A stretch of 36,298 nt of DNA from Leptospira sp. GTDB lineage: Bacteria; Spirochaetota; Leptospiria; Leptospirales; Leptospiraceae. The notes beneath the pieces were generated by a model that worked only from the letters and a program-made list of their open reading frames with translations, did no database searches and was not told the origin of the DNA. Positions within the stretch are counted from its first letter, which is position 1; the number at the start of each line of letters is the position of its first letter. Positions 1 to 9,053 of the stretch are shown one piece after another. A program made the translations under genes and the position numbers. Where the stretch lies: assembly GCA_002786225.1 (NCBI GenBank), contig PEQN01000029.1, positions 1-36,298 of the forward strand, written 5' to 3'.

Positions 1-81
1 AGCTTGGTTCATTCTATAATCCAACAACACAGAGACGGAAAAATCGTACGCAAAAAAGGAAAGAGTGCTTTTACAAGGTGA
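1..81 (+). CDS. C-terminal end of an unidentified protein (partial)
   Basis: Frame 1 is open from the left edge and ends at a TGA at 79-81, giving 26 residues ending in a basic tail (GKIVRKKGKSAFTR). The gene starts outside the window. The fragment is too short to recognise a family. It is called coding because the frame is open to the edge, its codons look like those of the neighbours, and a non-coding AT-rich stretch starts directly after the stop. A chance open frame cannot be excluded. Confidence 0.45.
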   Translation, partial: SLVHSIIQQHRDGKIVRKKGKSAFTR

Positions 82-106
82 AGCATCTATTGGATAGCAC
101 TAAATT

Positions 107-155
107 CTTGTTTGTAAAGACTATTATTACACTTGTTTGCAAAAATATTTTGCAA
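107..155. promoter_or_regulatory. Direct repeat plus palindrome, possible regulator-binding site
   Basis: CTTGTTTGTAAA at 107-118 recurs as CTTGTTTGCAAA at 132-143, 25 bases apart. The second copy runs into a palindrome at 137-155 with 8-base arms (TTGCAAAA / TTTTGCAA, 3-base centre). TTGTTTGC also appears at 353-360. The arrangement could be an operator for the cluster that starts at 417. In such AT-rich DNA it could also be chance, and no regulator gene of a known butyrolactone-receptor type lies next to it. Confidence 0.3.
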
Positions 156-352
156 CAAAATGCTTTTACTCTTGAATTTTATTTAAGAAAAATAAAATAG
201 CGTAAATAACATGATACATGGAAGTTTGAAAAATAAAGCAAGACTTATAGTGTCGGAGACAAGTTTCTCAATTTAGTTTGGTGATAATTCATCGAATACT
301 AAGTGAATTTTATATACGATAACATCAAATAGTAAATCCAATACTTTATTGA

Positions 353-381
353 TTGTTTGCTTTTTATTAGGAAGGTATCAT
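353..381 (+). promoter_or_regulatory. Possible sigma-70-type promoter
   Basis: TTGTTT (353-358) and TATCAT (376-381) are separated by 17 bases and lie 36 bases before the ATG at 417. Each hexamer is an imperfect match to the consensus, so this is a weak call. Confidence 0.25.
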
Positions 382-416
382 TGAAATTACCATTTAAATA
401 AAAGAAGAGCGATGCC

Positions 417-1664
417 ATGACAAGCAATACAAACAAGAACATTCCACTTAGCAATAAATATACTAGAACCTACTACCAGAAAGATTCTCTTGTTTCCAAT
501 GTAAGGAGAGCGCTCCAACGCAGGATACCGAGCGAACTATTTGAAGCTAGTATTCAGAAACATTTGAAAGAAGATGAGAAAGAATTTCTTTTAAATTATT
601 ATATTAAGAGAAGCGACATAGACGGAGATTATTATAATTTAAAAAGTATTCCTTCTAAAATCAGCCTAGAAACAGCGAACCAGTTGCTCCAAGAGGTAAC
701 AATCAGCGAAGAAGATAAGAATTACCTTTTGAAATTCTATCATTTCAATCAAGCCGAGAAGAAATATATTCTTCAAGAGCCCCTAAGTGAAAAAGATGAA
801 ATCAAGATGTTGAAAATGTTTAAACGCAAATCACTTCATATAGGCAACTCAGAAAAAGCAATGATTTCAAAGATCATGGAGCAAATTGAAGAAATCCCCA
901 AGAAAGATATTTTTTTTGCTAATCTCTACACTCCTCCTGATCATGAATTCTTTTCACCACCTAACTTAAAGCATATATCAGGAATGCAGATCATTGAATC
1001 TGCTAGACAATTTGGTATAGCTTGTCATCATATATTTGGCAAAGTTCCTCTGGATGGCGTTACCTTTCTTCTTCAGAATCTTAATTCAGAATTCTACCAG
1101 TATGCAAAGCTGAACATGCCAATTAAGTTACGAAATGTACTTAAATCCGTTAAATTTGCAAAAGACGGAAGCTGGAATCAAAGCAAACTAGAAATAACCA
1201 TCTACCAAGAAAATACCGAAATTAGCATGATTACTATGGAAGCAACCATCTTGCCTCTTAAAGTTTATAAAAGATTAAAAGAAGGCCAAGAGGAAGTTTA
1301 TGAAATAGAACCACGGTATAAATTGATAGAAAAATTTAAGAAGAATATTTCTTTGAGACATGCGAATTTAAAATACATATGTACAATAGAAAATTTTTCC
1401 TTGAATGGATTTATGGTCGCCTCAGTTGGAAGCCCGCCTGTTGATTTTGAGGCAAGTGAGTCCATAGAATTTTTTATGCACTTTGATATTGCTGGTTTTA
1501 TCCATGGGAAATGTAAACTTCTGTGGATTCGAGAAAATGACCAAAATGATGATATTTTCTTTTCTGGTTATGAGATTACAGAGATTTCAAATCTTGATAT
1601 GGAAAATTTAAAAGAAAGTATAGCCCGTTATGGAAGATTAATTGAGGATAGAGAGATTCTATAA
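417..1664 (+). CDS. AfsA-type hotdog domain protein fused to a PilZ-like domain
   Basis: 415 residues. The middle (about 160-290) matches the AfsA/A-factor biosynthesis hotdog family: a DHEFF motif at 175-179 (family DHPFF), ESARQ at 194-198 (family EAxRQ), then a PLDGVTFLL segment and a closing LPLKVYKRL segment. AfsA enzymes condense a beta-ketoacyl-ACP with dihydroxyacetone phosphate in gamma-butyrolactone synthesis. Streptomyces AfsA carries two such domains; here I recognise one, preceded by about 160 charged, mostly helical residues of unknown role. Residues about 305-405 look like a PilZ domain: NFSLNG at 326-331 fits the D/NxSxxG motif, but the arginine-rich first motif is degenerate, so cyclic-di-GMP binding is uncertain. 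The gene stops two bases before the next start, so the two are almost surely cotranscribed. No signal peptide is seen, so it is probably cytosolic. The AfsA assignment is fairly firm; substrate and product are inference. Confidence 0.78.
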   Translation: MTSNTNKNIPLSNKYTRTYYQKDSLVSNVRRALQRRIPSELFEASIQKHLKEDEKEFLLNYYIKRSDIDGDYYNLKSIPSKISLETANQLLQEVTISEEDKNYLLKFYHFNQAEKKYILQEPLSEKDEIKMLKMFKRKSLHIGNSEKAMISKIMEQIEEIPKKDIFFANLYTPPDHEFFSPPNLKHISGMQIIESARQFGIACHHIFGKVPLDGVTFLLQNLNSEFYQYAKLNMPIKLRNVLKSVKFAKDGSWNQSKLEITIYQENTEISMITMEATILPLKVYKRLKEGQEEVYEIEPRYKLIEKFKKNISLRHANLKYICTIENFSLNGFMVASVGSPPVDFEASESIEFFMHFDIAGFIHGKCKLLWIRENDQNDDIFFSGYEITEISNLDMENLKESIARYGRLIEDREIL

Positions 1665-1666
1665 GA

Positions 1667-2356
1667 ATGGGAAAAATTCAAAACTTAGAATATATATTAG
1701 TTCATCTCGATGGAGTGCTATTAAAGAATATTCTTGGCCCTATCTTGTATTCAATGATGAATTCATTCAATATTCAATACACCCTAGAAGTAGAAAGAAA
1801 TATTTTAGCTAGACCCTTGGAAGAAATAGGCAATTACTTACGCAGCGTACATAAAATCTCTTTAAGCAACCATGAACTCTTTGAAACTTACTTAACTTTC
1901 AGAGCAGAATATGAAAGTAATACTGTCATTCATAAGCAAAACGGTTTAATCGATTTCCTCAATAGAATACAAGCTCTAGGTCTGAAACTGATAGCTTATG
2001 GAGGAGCTCCTAAAGAATATTTCAATCAACATTTATCGGAGCATTTAATCTATTTTTTAGAGCCAAGGTATATTCAGACAAGGGATTTTAGGCCAGGCTT
2101 AATTGAAATTATGAATCAATTAAATGTTTCCTCCCATCAAATAATTTTTATAGATGAGGAAGCGAATGTAGGACGAGTTGCGATTTCAAATCAAATTCCA
2201 TTTATAGGTTTTGAAGATAATTTTGCACACAGCTTCCAACCACTTGAATTAAAGAGTTTGAATTTAGATTATTCTGTTTCGTCTTTGAACGAAATCACAG
2301 AAGATCTCTTATTGAAAATTGATTCTTCGCTGAATCGGATAAATCCAAAATATTGA
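1667..2356 (+). CDS. HAD-like protein with altered nucleophile motif
   Basis: 229 residues with HAD-superfamily layout. The motif I region reads VHLDGVL (12-18), a motif II-like segment is LIAYGG, a motif III-like segment is FRPGLIEIM, and motif IV-like IFIDEE is followed by an IPFIGF strand. In active HAD phosphatases motif I is DxD; here the first position is His13 (codon cat) and only Asp15 is kept. The nucleophile that forms the phospho-aspartate is therefore missing, and motif II has Tyr in place of Thr/Ser. It begins two bases after the AfsA-like gene, and the dehydrogenase start follows after 28 bases. HAD-type phosphatases occur in butenolide/furan signal clusters of Streptomyces, so the position suggests dephosphorylation of a lactone phosphate. 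The missing nucleophile argues that it is inactive, binds only, or uses other chemistry. Confidence 0.7.
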   Translation: MGKIQNLEYILVHLDGVLLKNILGPILYSMMNSFNIQYTLEVERNILARPLEEIGNYLRSVHKISLSNHELFETYLTFRAEYESNTVIHKQNGLIDFLNRIQALGLKLIAYGGAPKEYFNQHLSEHLIYFLEPRYIQTRDFRPGLIEIMNQLNVSSHQIIFIDEEANVGRVAISNQIPFIGFEDNFAHSFQPLELKSLNLDYSVSSLNEITEDLLLKIDSSLNRINPKY

Positions 2357-2384
2357 TAGAATTGAAAGAGGCTAGGAAGAAATC

Positions 2385-3158
2385 ATGAGTGAATTCAATG
2401 GTAAGACATTACTAATAACAGGTGGAACAGATGGCATGGGACTGGTAACTGCTGAAATGTTTGCTGCCCAAGGTGCCAAGGTTTATATCTCAGGAAGAGA
2501 TGCAATCAAGGGAAAGGAAGCTTGCGATCAAATTGCAAAGAAAGGCGGCAAAATTTTTTTTATACCTTGTGATGTGTCTGATCCCAAGCAAGTAGAAGCC
2601 ATGGTTGAACAAATTGTCCGGGAGTCTGGCAATTTAGAAATTGCATTCAATAATGCAGGGATTACATCTAAGTCCCATAGCCCTCTTGATGCCTTCCCTA
2701 TTGATGAATGGAATTCTATTCTCCAAATAAACTTAAATGGAATTTTTTATTCTATGAAGTACCAAATCAAAGCCATGTTACAATCTGGGAAATCTTGCTC
2801 TATCATTAATAACAGTTCTGTGGCTGGAGTTGTATCCATGCCTATGCAAGCTGCCTACTCAGCGAGTAAAGCTGGTGTCATTGCACTTTCCAAATCTGCC
2901 GCTATTGATTATGCTCAATCAGGAATTCGAATCAATGTGATTGCACCAGGTCCTGTAATGGGAGGCATGAATACTCCAGAAAGATTACAAGCCAATCCAG
3001 CCAGAACACAAAAGAAATTTGATTTAACAGCTATGCATAGATTTGCGGAACCAGAAGAAATTGCAAAAACAGTAATTTGGTTGAGCTCAAGTGCAGCTTC
3101 TTATATAACCGGTACTGTAATAATGGTTGATGGCGGCTTTTCAGCAGGCAAATGGTAA
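2385..3158 (+). CDS. Short-chain dehydrogenase/reductase
   Basis: 257 residues, the usual length for a classical SDR. The cofactor loop TGGTDGMG is at 12-19, NNAG at 89-92, Asn116, Ser144/145, and YSASK gives Tyr158 and Lys162, so the catalytic tetrad is complete. Arg38 after the second strand favours NADP(H). The C-terminal ITGTVIMVDGGF segment is typical. AGGAAG lies just before the ATG. It is the third gene of the cluster, 28 bases after the HAD-like gene. In butyrolactone pathways a reductase of this kind acts on the butenolide or 6-keto intermediate; that role is inferred from neighbours. On sequence alone it could equally be a 3-oxoacyl-ACP reductase-like or alcohol dehydrogenase enzyme. 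Confidence 0.9.
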   Translation: MSEFNGKTLLITGGTDGMGLVTAEMFAAQGAKVYISGRDAIKGKEACDQIAKKGGKIFFIPCDVSDPKQVEAMVEQIVRESGNLEIAFNNAGITSKSHSPLDAFPIDEWNSILQINLNGIFYSMKYQIKAMLQSGKSCSIINNSSVAGVVSMPMQAAYSASKAGVIALSKSAAIDYAQSGIRINVIAPGPVMGGMNTPERLQANPARTQKKFDLTAMHRFAEPEEIAKTVIWLSSSAASYITGTVIMVDGGFSAGKW

Positions 3159-3327
3159 TAATTTCTCAGTTGGCATGATTTTTAGGGAAAAAATATGGAA
3201 AATAATTATTTCATAGGAGATTTTACAATATTTTAATTCTTGGGGAATTTATTTTCTTGCATCCTAGTTTTTATTTATAAACAATATGCTTAGTTTAATG
3301 GAAACTTCCTATGAAGACTAAATTTTC

Positions 3328-6300
3328 ATGATAAATATAGAAAATTACCAAGATATAAAGGAAATTCATTCTGGCAAAAATAGCTTGGTTTTCCGTGCCT
3401 GGAAGAATGGTAAACCGTTTATAATCAAATTATTAAATAACGAATACCCAGATGCAGCCCTGATCAACCGATTCCGCAATGAATTCAATAATATCAATAA
3501 ATTAAAAAGTCCGGGATTGGTCGAAGCTGAAGAGTTCATACGATACAATAATACTTATGCTATAGTTTTCAAAGATATAGATGGTGAGACTATCTATAAT
3601 CTTTTTAAGAAAGATCATAATTTTTCAATTCAAGAAATTATTGAAATTATGATTAAGATTGCACAAGCTTTAGGAAATATACATAGTAAAAATGCAGTAC
3701 ACAATGATATTAAATCTCAGAACATTATTTACAATCATAAAACGGGAATATTAAATATTATTGATTTAGGCTCTGTAAGCTTTTTGAACAAGCAATACCT
3801 GATCACACCTAACAACACATCAATAGAAGGAACTCTTGCACACATTTCACCTGAACAAACAGGCCGTATCAATCGAAGTGTAGATTATAGAACTGATTTT
3901 TATTCATTGGGTGTTACCTATTATAATTTATTAACCAATCAGCTACCTTTTGAATATAAGGATTCTATATCTTTAGTTCATGCGCATATAGCCAAGAAAC
4001 CTATCCCGCCTTTTGAATTAAATAAAACACCTCTAGCTCTTTCTAATATAGTTCTTAAATTAATGGAAAAAAATCCAGAAGAGCGCTATCAAACTGTAGA
4101 AGGTTTAGTTTGGGACTTAGAGAAATGCAAAGCTTCCTTAGAAAAGTATGGTATCGATTATCTTAAAAGATATAAATTTGATATTGCTACGAAAGATTTT
4201 TCAAGAAAATTTATAATATCAAAAAGATTATTTGGTAGAGATAACGAATTTAAAAAAATTAAAGAAAAATTCGAATCATCATCTAACGGTAGCTTTGAGA
4301 TTTTATTCGTCTCAGGTAGATCTGGAATTGGAAAATCTGCTTTAATTCATGAATTGAATCGAGCGATTTCGGAATCAAAAGGGTTTTTTGCATCGGGAAA
4401 GTATGATAATTACAAAAAATCTATTCCCTACAGAGCTATATCAAGGGCTTTTCAGAAGATTATTCAACAGATTTTAAGCCAAAGCCAAGATTCTATCCAA
4501 AGCTTTAGAGATAAAATCCAACTCGCGCTAGGTGAAAATGGACAAATCGTCACTCAAGTTATTCCAGAATTAGAAAAGTTAATTGGAATACAACCTGATT
4601 CCATCCAACTTGATCCTGCTGAAACAGAAAATAGATTTCGACTTTCTTTCTTAAATTTTGTAAAAGCCTTATCCAAAGAATCTCATCCTATCACTATATT
4701 TTTGGATGATATGCAATGGGCAGATAATTCTAGTATTAAACTATTATCCAATATTATAGCCGATCCAGAAATAAAGTATTTATTCATAATAATGGCTTAC
4801 CGCGATAACGAAATCAATCCAGCTATGTCATTTTATCATTTCATGGCTAATATAAAGAAAAAAGGTCGTGAATTCAATAAAATAGAACTGAATCCTATCG
4901 AAGTAAACAGCATAGATCATTTAATTGCCGATACACTCAAAACCAGTCCTGAAGAAGTACATTCACTTTCCCAAGTTGTTTTCGCTAAGACTAAAGGAAA
5001 TCCATTTTTTGTGAATGAATTTCTCAAAAATTTATATGAAAATAAATTAATCTATTTTCAAAAAGAAAAGTGGGCTTGGAATTTAGAAAAAATTAATTCT
5101 TTGACTATAACTGAAAATGTAATTGATTTAATTATCAAAAAAATTAGTTCTTTAACAGACTACCGACTACATCTATTAAAAATAGCAGCCTGTATTGGAA
5201 ATTGGTTTAGACTGGATGTTTTCTTAGATATAGTTGGTGAAGATGAAAACAAAGTTATGGAAGAATTAATTTTTCTTTCTAACGAAGAATATATTATTCT
5301 AGGTGAAAATAATGTAAACTTTGTTCATGATAAAATACATGAAGCGGTTTATACATTCCTAACTCCATCCGAGAAAGCGAAAAATCACAAGCACATAGGT
5401 TTGAGATATCTTTCGATGCTTGATAAGTTTAAATTGGATGAACATATTTTTACCATTGTCAACCAACTAAACTTAGGTGATCTAGATTCTAAAGATAAAC
5501 TCGAAGTCACTCGATTAATTGATTTAAACTATAGTGCAGGAGAGAAGGCCCTCAGTTCAAATGCTTATGAGCAAGCAAACCTCTTCTTTGAAAAGGCACA
5601 ATCATTGCTTCCTGCAAATTCATGGGAAGACAATTATTCGAGAAACTTAAAGATATATATTGGTCTAGCAAAATCTGAATATTTAATCAAGGATTTTACA
5701 AAAGCAGAATCAACTTTCAATTTTATCATAGATAAAGCGGAATCAATACTTGATAGAATTCAGATTTATGAAATGAAATCTGCCATGTACGCAAGCCAGA
5801 ATAAAATGAGTGAAATCATAGAGATTCTAAAACTTGCACTTAGAGAATTAGGTTATTCACTTCCCCAAAAACCTACAGCAGTCTCGCCTCTTCCTGAATT
5901 AATAAAGTATAAAATTTACCTCAAGGGCAAATCGATTTCAGAATTAGAGCAATTACCAGAAATGACTGATCTTGTGGATCTAGCTGTTATGCGTATTTTG
6001 AATGCACTAATTGCACCAGCCTTTATTGGACAGCCTGCACTTTTTCCAGTTATAGTGCTGAAAATGGTTAACCTAACCTTGCGTAAAGGTCTTTCACCGA
6101 TTAGCCCTTTGGCTTTTGCAGCCTTGGGTATGATCCAAGGTTTTGGATTGGGAAATTTTTCCGCAGGTTATGAATTAGGTGAAATTGGGGTAAAATTACT
6201 TCAAAAAACAGAATCAAAAATAATAAAATGCAGAGCTTTATTTTTCTTTGCATGTATGATTTCCCATTGGAAAAATCATGCTAAAGATTCAGCCAAAATT

Positions 6301-8973
6301 TTTATCGAATCACTCCAAGCAGGCTTTGAATCAGGAGAGTTGCAATATGCTTCCTATGCATTGAATAATCTACATTTTCAAGGAACTTTAAGGAGACAGA
6401 AACTTCTAGAACTACAAGAAAGCTTTAATCATTATTATACTTCTTTAATTTCTTTAAATCAAATCAATGCTATCCAAATTTATAATTTAGATCGTCAGTT
6501 TGTTGACAACTTACTTGGGAATAGTAAAAGTATACTACAAATTGAAGGTGAACATTTTCAAGAAAGTAAGATCCTTCCAGAATGGATAGAAGCAAAAAAC
6601 GAAAACGGGCTTTTTCAATACTATCTTTCTAAAATGAGACTGGAATACCTTTTTGGAGATATGAATAAAGCATTTGAATATTCTAATTTATGCTCATCTT
6701 ATGAATCAGCTGTTTTTAGCATGATGTTTATTCCTGAGTCAGTTTTTTTTCGTGCACTTATAGCTTTTCAATTGTACAATAAAAATTCCAAAAAATCTTT
6801 CTTCCATAAAATTATTAAGACTTCAGCTAAAAGATTAAAAGTTTGGGCATCTTCAAGCCCCTACAATTACTTTCATAAATACCAAATTATACTAGGGATT
6901 TTGCAAGCATGCAAAGATAAACCTGAGTTAGCTTACAATCATTTTCAACAAGCTATAGACTCTGCAAAACTAAATGAATATTTGCTTGAGGAAGCTCTTG
7001 CCAATGAACTATGGGCTTTAGTACTAGAAAGGAAGCAACAAAGTAAGTATGCGAATGTGCATTTATTAGAAGCTCATTATATCTATTCAATTTGGGGATC
7101 CAAGCCGAAGGTTACTCTATTAGAAGAAACAAATCCATATTTCAAATCCTACTCGAAAAGATATATCAAGCTCCAACAAATAGACACTAGCTCACCTACT
7201 GTAACCAAAAGAAATAGTACAACTGATAATTCTTTCCTTGATATAGATACTATCATAAAAGCATCTAGGACACTTTCAGGAAGTATGAAATTAGGTAACC
7301 TCTTGGAGAAAATGATGACGATTCTTCTAGAGAATGCTGGTGCAGATAGAGGTTTCTTTTTACTGAAGGAAAAAGAAAAATGGTATATCCAAGCTGCTGG
7401 TCAATCTCAACCAGTCAAGATAGAAGTTCTTCAATCTCTGCTCTTTATGGATAACTCCATTCGAGACAATAAAGCATTTGATGATACATTCGCTTCAACT
7501 GTAGTCAATTATGTAATTCACTCGGAAAAAATTGTTATTCTGCACGATGGAGCAAACGACTCTACTTTTATGAATGATCCTTATATACTTAAATCCAAAC
7601 CTAAGTCTATCCTTTGTTATCCCATCTTTAATCATGGTAAGTTAAATGCAGTAGTCTATCTTGAGAATAGTCTCACTTCGGATGTGTTCAACTCGGGAAG
7701 ACTCGAACTTTTAAAAATTTTGGCTGCACAAATTTCTATTTCATTAGAAAATTCCCTTCTTTATTCAAATTTAGAAAAAAAAGTAAGCGAACGGACAACT
7801 AATTTAAACAAGGCATTAAGCGATGTTCAACAACTTAAAGAAAAGCAGGATGGTGATTACTACCTTACGTCCTTACTTATTGAACCTTTGAGTAAGAACC
7901 AAGCAAATTCAAAAAATGTAAAGATTGAATTTCTAACCGAGCAAAACAAAAAATTCCAGTTTAAAGATTTTAACTCAGAAATTGGGGGAGATCTTTCCGT
8001 TGCTGATAGAATAGTACTTCATGATAAAAATTATATAGTTCTTATGAATGGCGATGCAATGGGAAAATCTATGCAGGGTGCAGGGGGCGCTATAGTATTA
8101 GGTTCTGTATTTGAATCTATGGTCAAAAGAAACCAATTCGATAAATCATCTAATAATTTATTTCCAGAAGAATGGTTGAAGAATGCATTTAAAGAACTTC
8201 ATACAGTCTTTACTACTTTCAATGGTTCAATGTTGGTCTCAATTTTCATGGGCTTATTGGATGAGCAGACTGGCTTACTATATTTTATTACAGCCGAGCA
8301 TCCAAGTCCAGTTTTATTCAGGGACAATAAAGCAAGTTTCATCCCATCTCAATTTAATTATACCAAATTAGGTATGCTTAAAACGAATCGAAAAATTTTT
8401 ATTAATACTTTTGAACTTAAGGACCAAGATGTAATTATCATAGGTTCAGATGGCAAAGATGACATTTTTGTAACCTCTAACTCTGGTGATATGACAATCA
8501 ATGAAGATGAAAATCTTTTTCTGGAAAATGTAGAGTCTTCACAAGGTAACCTAATTGATATTATTCGAAGAATTAAATCACAAGGCGATTTAATGGATGA
8601 TATTTCTTTGGTAAGACTTAGCTATAGCGAATCATTGCAAGAAGATAATGAAAGCACACCTTCCCTATTAAATTCTATACTGTTAAGCAATCCAAATATA
8701 TTTAAGTCTGAATATTTCAATCTAATGATAAAAAAATATATAGATTTTTCTAATAAATCCAGCACAGAAAGTATTCAATATCTTTACTTAATTTCTTTAG
8801 TATTTAGAAAATTAAAAAATTTCCAATATGCAATTCAATATTCAGAGAGAATCCGTTTGAGAGATCCTTACAACCGTAGAAACTTAAATTTACTAAAAAA
8901 TCTTTATCGTCTAAATGGCGACGTAATGCAAGAAGGCAAGACAGCAATTCAAATTGCTAATCTTAAAAATTAA
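3328..8973 (+). CDS. Multidomain Ser/Thr kinase, ATPase, GAF and SpoIIE-type phosphatase signalling protein
   Basis: 1881 residues. Domains in order: a protein-kinase domain (about 1-270; Lys34, catalytic loop HND with Asp127, DLG with Asp146, and an EGTLAHISPEQTGR activation segment); an AAA-type ATPase (about 295-600; Walker A GRSGIGKS at 330-337, Walker B LDD at 459-461); a long helical region (about 600-1240); a GAF domain (about 1310-1470); a short coiled linker; a SpoIIE/PP2C-like phosphatase (about 1530-1760; GGD at 1553-1555, NGDAMGK at 1574-1580, SDGKDD at 1707-1712); and a TPR-like tail. No membrane segments are seen. It would integrate a ligand sensed by GAF or the helical region into phosphorylation and dephosphorylation of partners, often STAS proteins. 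HND replaces the usual HRD/HKD but keeps the catalytic Asp. It lies 169 bases after the SDR gene on the same strand, so it may share or have its own promoter. A 6-codon mini-frame at 3311-3331 overlaps its start. Confidence 0.93.
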   Translation: MINIENYQDIKEIHSGKNSLVFRAWKNGKPFIIKLLNNEYPDAALINRFRNEFNNINKLKSPGLVEAEEFIRYNNTYAIVFKDIDGETIYNLFKKDHNFSIQEIIEIMIKIAQALGNIHSKNAVHNDIKSQNIIYNHKTGILNIIDLGSVSFLNKQYLITPNNTSIEGTLAHISPEQTGRINRSVDYRTDFYSLGVTYYNLLTNQLPFEYKDSISLVHAHIAKKPIPPFELNKTPLALSNIVLKLMEKNPEERYQTVEGLVWDLEKCKASLEKYGIDYLKRYKFDIATKDFSRKFIISKRLFGRDNEFKKIKEKFESSSNGSFEILFVSGRSGIGKSALIHELNRAISESKGFFASGKYDNYKKSIPYRAISRAFQKIIQQILSQSQDSIQSFRDKIQLALGENGQIVTQVIPELEKLIGIQPDSIQLDPAETENRFRLSFLNFVKALSKESHPITIFLDDMQWADNSSIKLLSNIIADPEIKYLFIIMAYRDNEINPAMSFYHFMANIKKKGREFNKIELNPIEVNSIDHLIADTLKTSPEEVHSLSQVVFAKTKGNPFFVNEFLKNLYENKLIYFQKEKWAWNLEKINSLTITENVIDLIIKKISSLTDYRLHLLKIAACIGNWFRLDVFLDIVGEDENKVMEELIFLSNEEYIILGENNVNFVHDKIHEAVYTFLTPSEKAKNHKHIGLRYLSMLDKFKLDEHIFTIVNQLNLGDLDSKDKLEVTRLIDLNYSAGEKALSSNAYEQANLFFEKAQSLLPANSWEDNYSRNLKIYIGLAKSEYLIKDFTKAESTFNFIIDKAESILDRIQIYEMKSAMYASQNKMSEIIEILKLALRELGYSLPQKPTAVSPLPELIKYKIYLKGKSISELEQLPEMTDLVDLAVMRILNALIAPAFIGQPALFPVIVLKMVNLTLRKGLSPISPLAFAALGMIQGFGLGNFSAGYELGEIGVKLLQKTESKIIKCRALFFFACMISHWKNHAKDSAKIFIESLQAGFESGELQYASYALNNLHFQGTLRRQKLLELQESFNHYYTSLISLNQINAIQIYNLDRQFVDNLLGNSKSILQIEGEHFQESKILPEWIEAKNENGLFQYYLSKMRLEYLFGDMNKAFEYSNLCSSYESAVFSMMFIPESVFFRALIAFQLYNKNSKKSFFHKIIKTSAKRLKVWASSSPYNYFHKYQIILGILQACKDKPELAYNHFQQAIDSAKLNEYLLEEALANELWALVLERKQQSKYANVHLLEAHYIYSIWGSKPKVTLLEETNPYFKSYSKRYIKLQQIDTSSPTVTKRNSTTDNSFLDIDTIIKASRTLSGSMKLGNLLEKMMTILLENAGADRGFFLLKEKEKWYIQAAGQSQPVKIEVLQSLLFMDNSIRDNKAFDDTFASTVVNYVIHSEKIVILHDGANDSTFMNDPYILKSKPKSILCYPIFNHGKLNAVVYLENSLTSDVFNSGRLELLKILAAQISISLENSLLYSNLEKKVSERTTNLNKALSDVQQLKEKQDGDYYLTSLLIEPLSKNQANSKNVKIEFLTEQNKKFQFKDFNSEIGGDLSVADRIVLHDKNYIVLMNGDAMGKSMQGAGGAIVLGSVFESMVKRNQFDKSSNNLFPEEWLKNAFKELHTVFTTFNGSMLVSIFMGLLDEQTGLLYFITAEHPSPVLFRDNKASFIPSQFNYTKLGMLKTNRKIFINTFELKDQDVIIIGSDGKDDIFVTSNSGDMTINEDENLFLENVESSQGNLIDIIRRIKSQGDLMDDISLVRLSYSESLQEDNESTPSLLNSILLSNPNIFKSEYFNLMIKKYIDFSNKSSTESIQYLYLISLVFRKLKNFQYAIQYSERIRLRDPYNRRNLNLLKNLYRLNGDVMQEGKTAIQIANLKN

Positions 8974-8990
8974 GATCTTTTCTTAATTTT
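8966..8990 (+). terminator. AT-rich hairpin overlapping the stop of the signalling gene
   Basis: A perfect inverted repeat with 10-base arms, AAAATTAAGA at 8966-8975 and TCTTAATTTT at 8981-8990, separated by 5 bases. The stop codon TAA (8971-8973) lies in the first arm. The second arm ends in four T. The stem is mostly A-T, so it is weak as an intrinsic terminator, but its place is right for one. Confidence 0.45.
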
Positions 8991-9053
8991 CCTGCAAATT
9001 TTGTAACACATTTATTCTTTCTGGTCAAACTTTCTGAACTAAGAGGTTTAAAC

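Larger units (their letters stand above)
82..416. other. AT-rich intergenic region upstream of the AfsA-like cluster
   Basis: This 335-base stretch has no convincing gene on either strand. It holds a direct repeat and a palindrome (107-155), an AT-only inverted repeat with 9-base arms at 176-198 (ATTTTATTT / AAATAAAAT, 5-base loop) that could end the upstream transcript, and a possible promoter at 353-381. The start codon at 417 is preceded by a purine-rich AGAAGAG that can act as ribosome-binding site. Confidence 0.6.
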
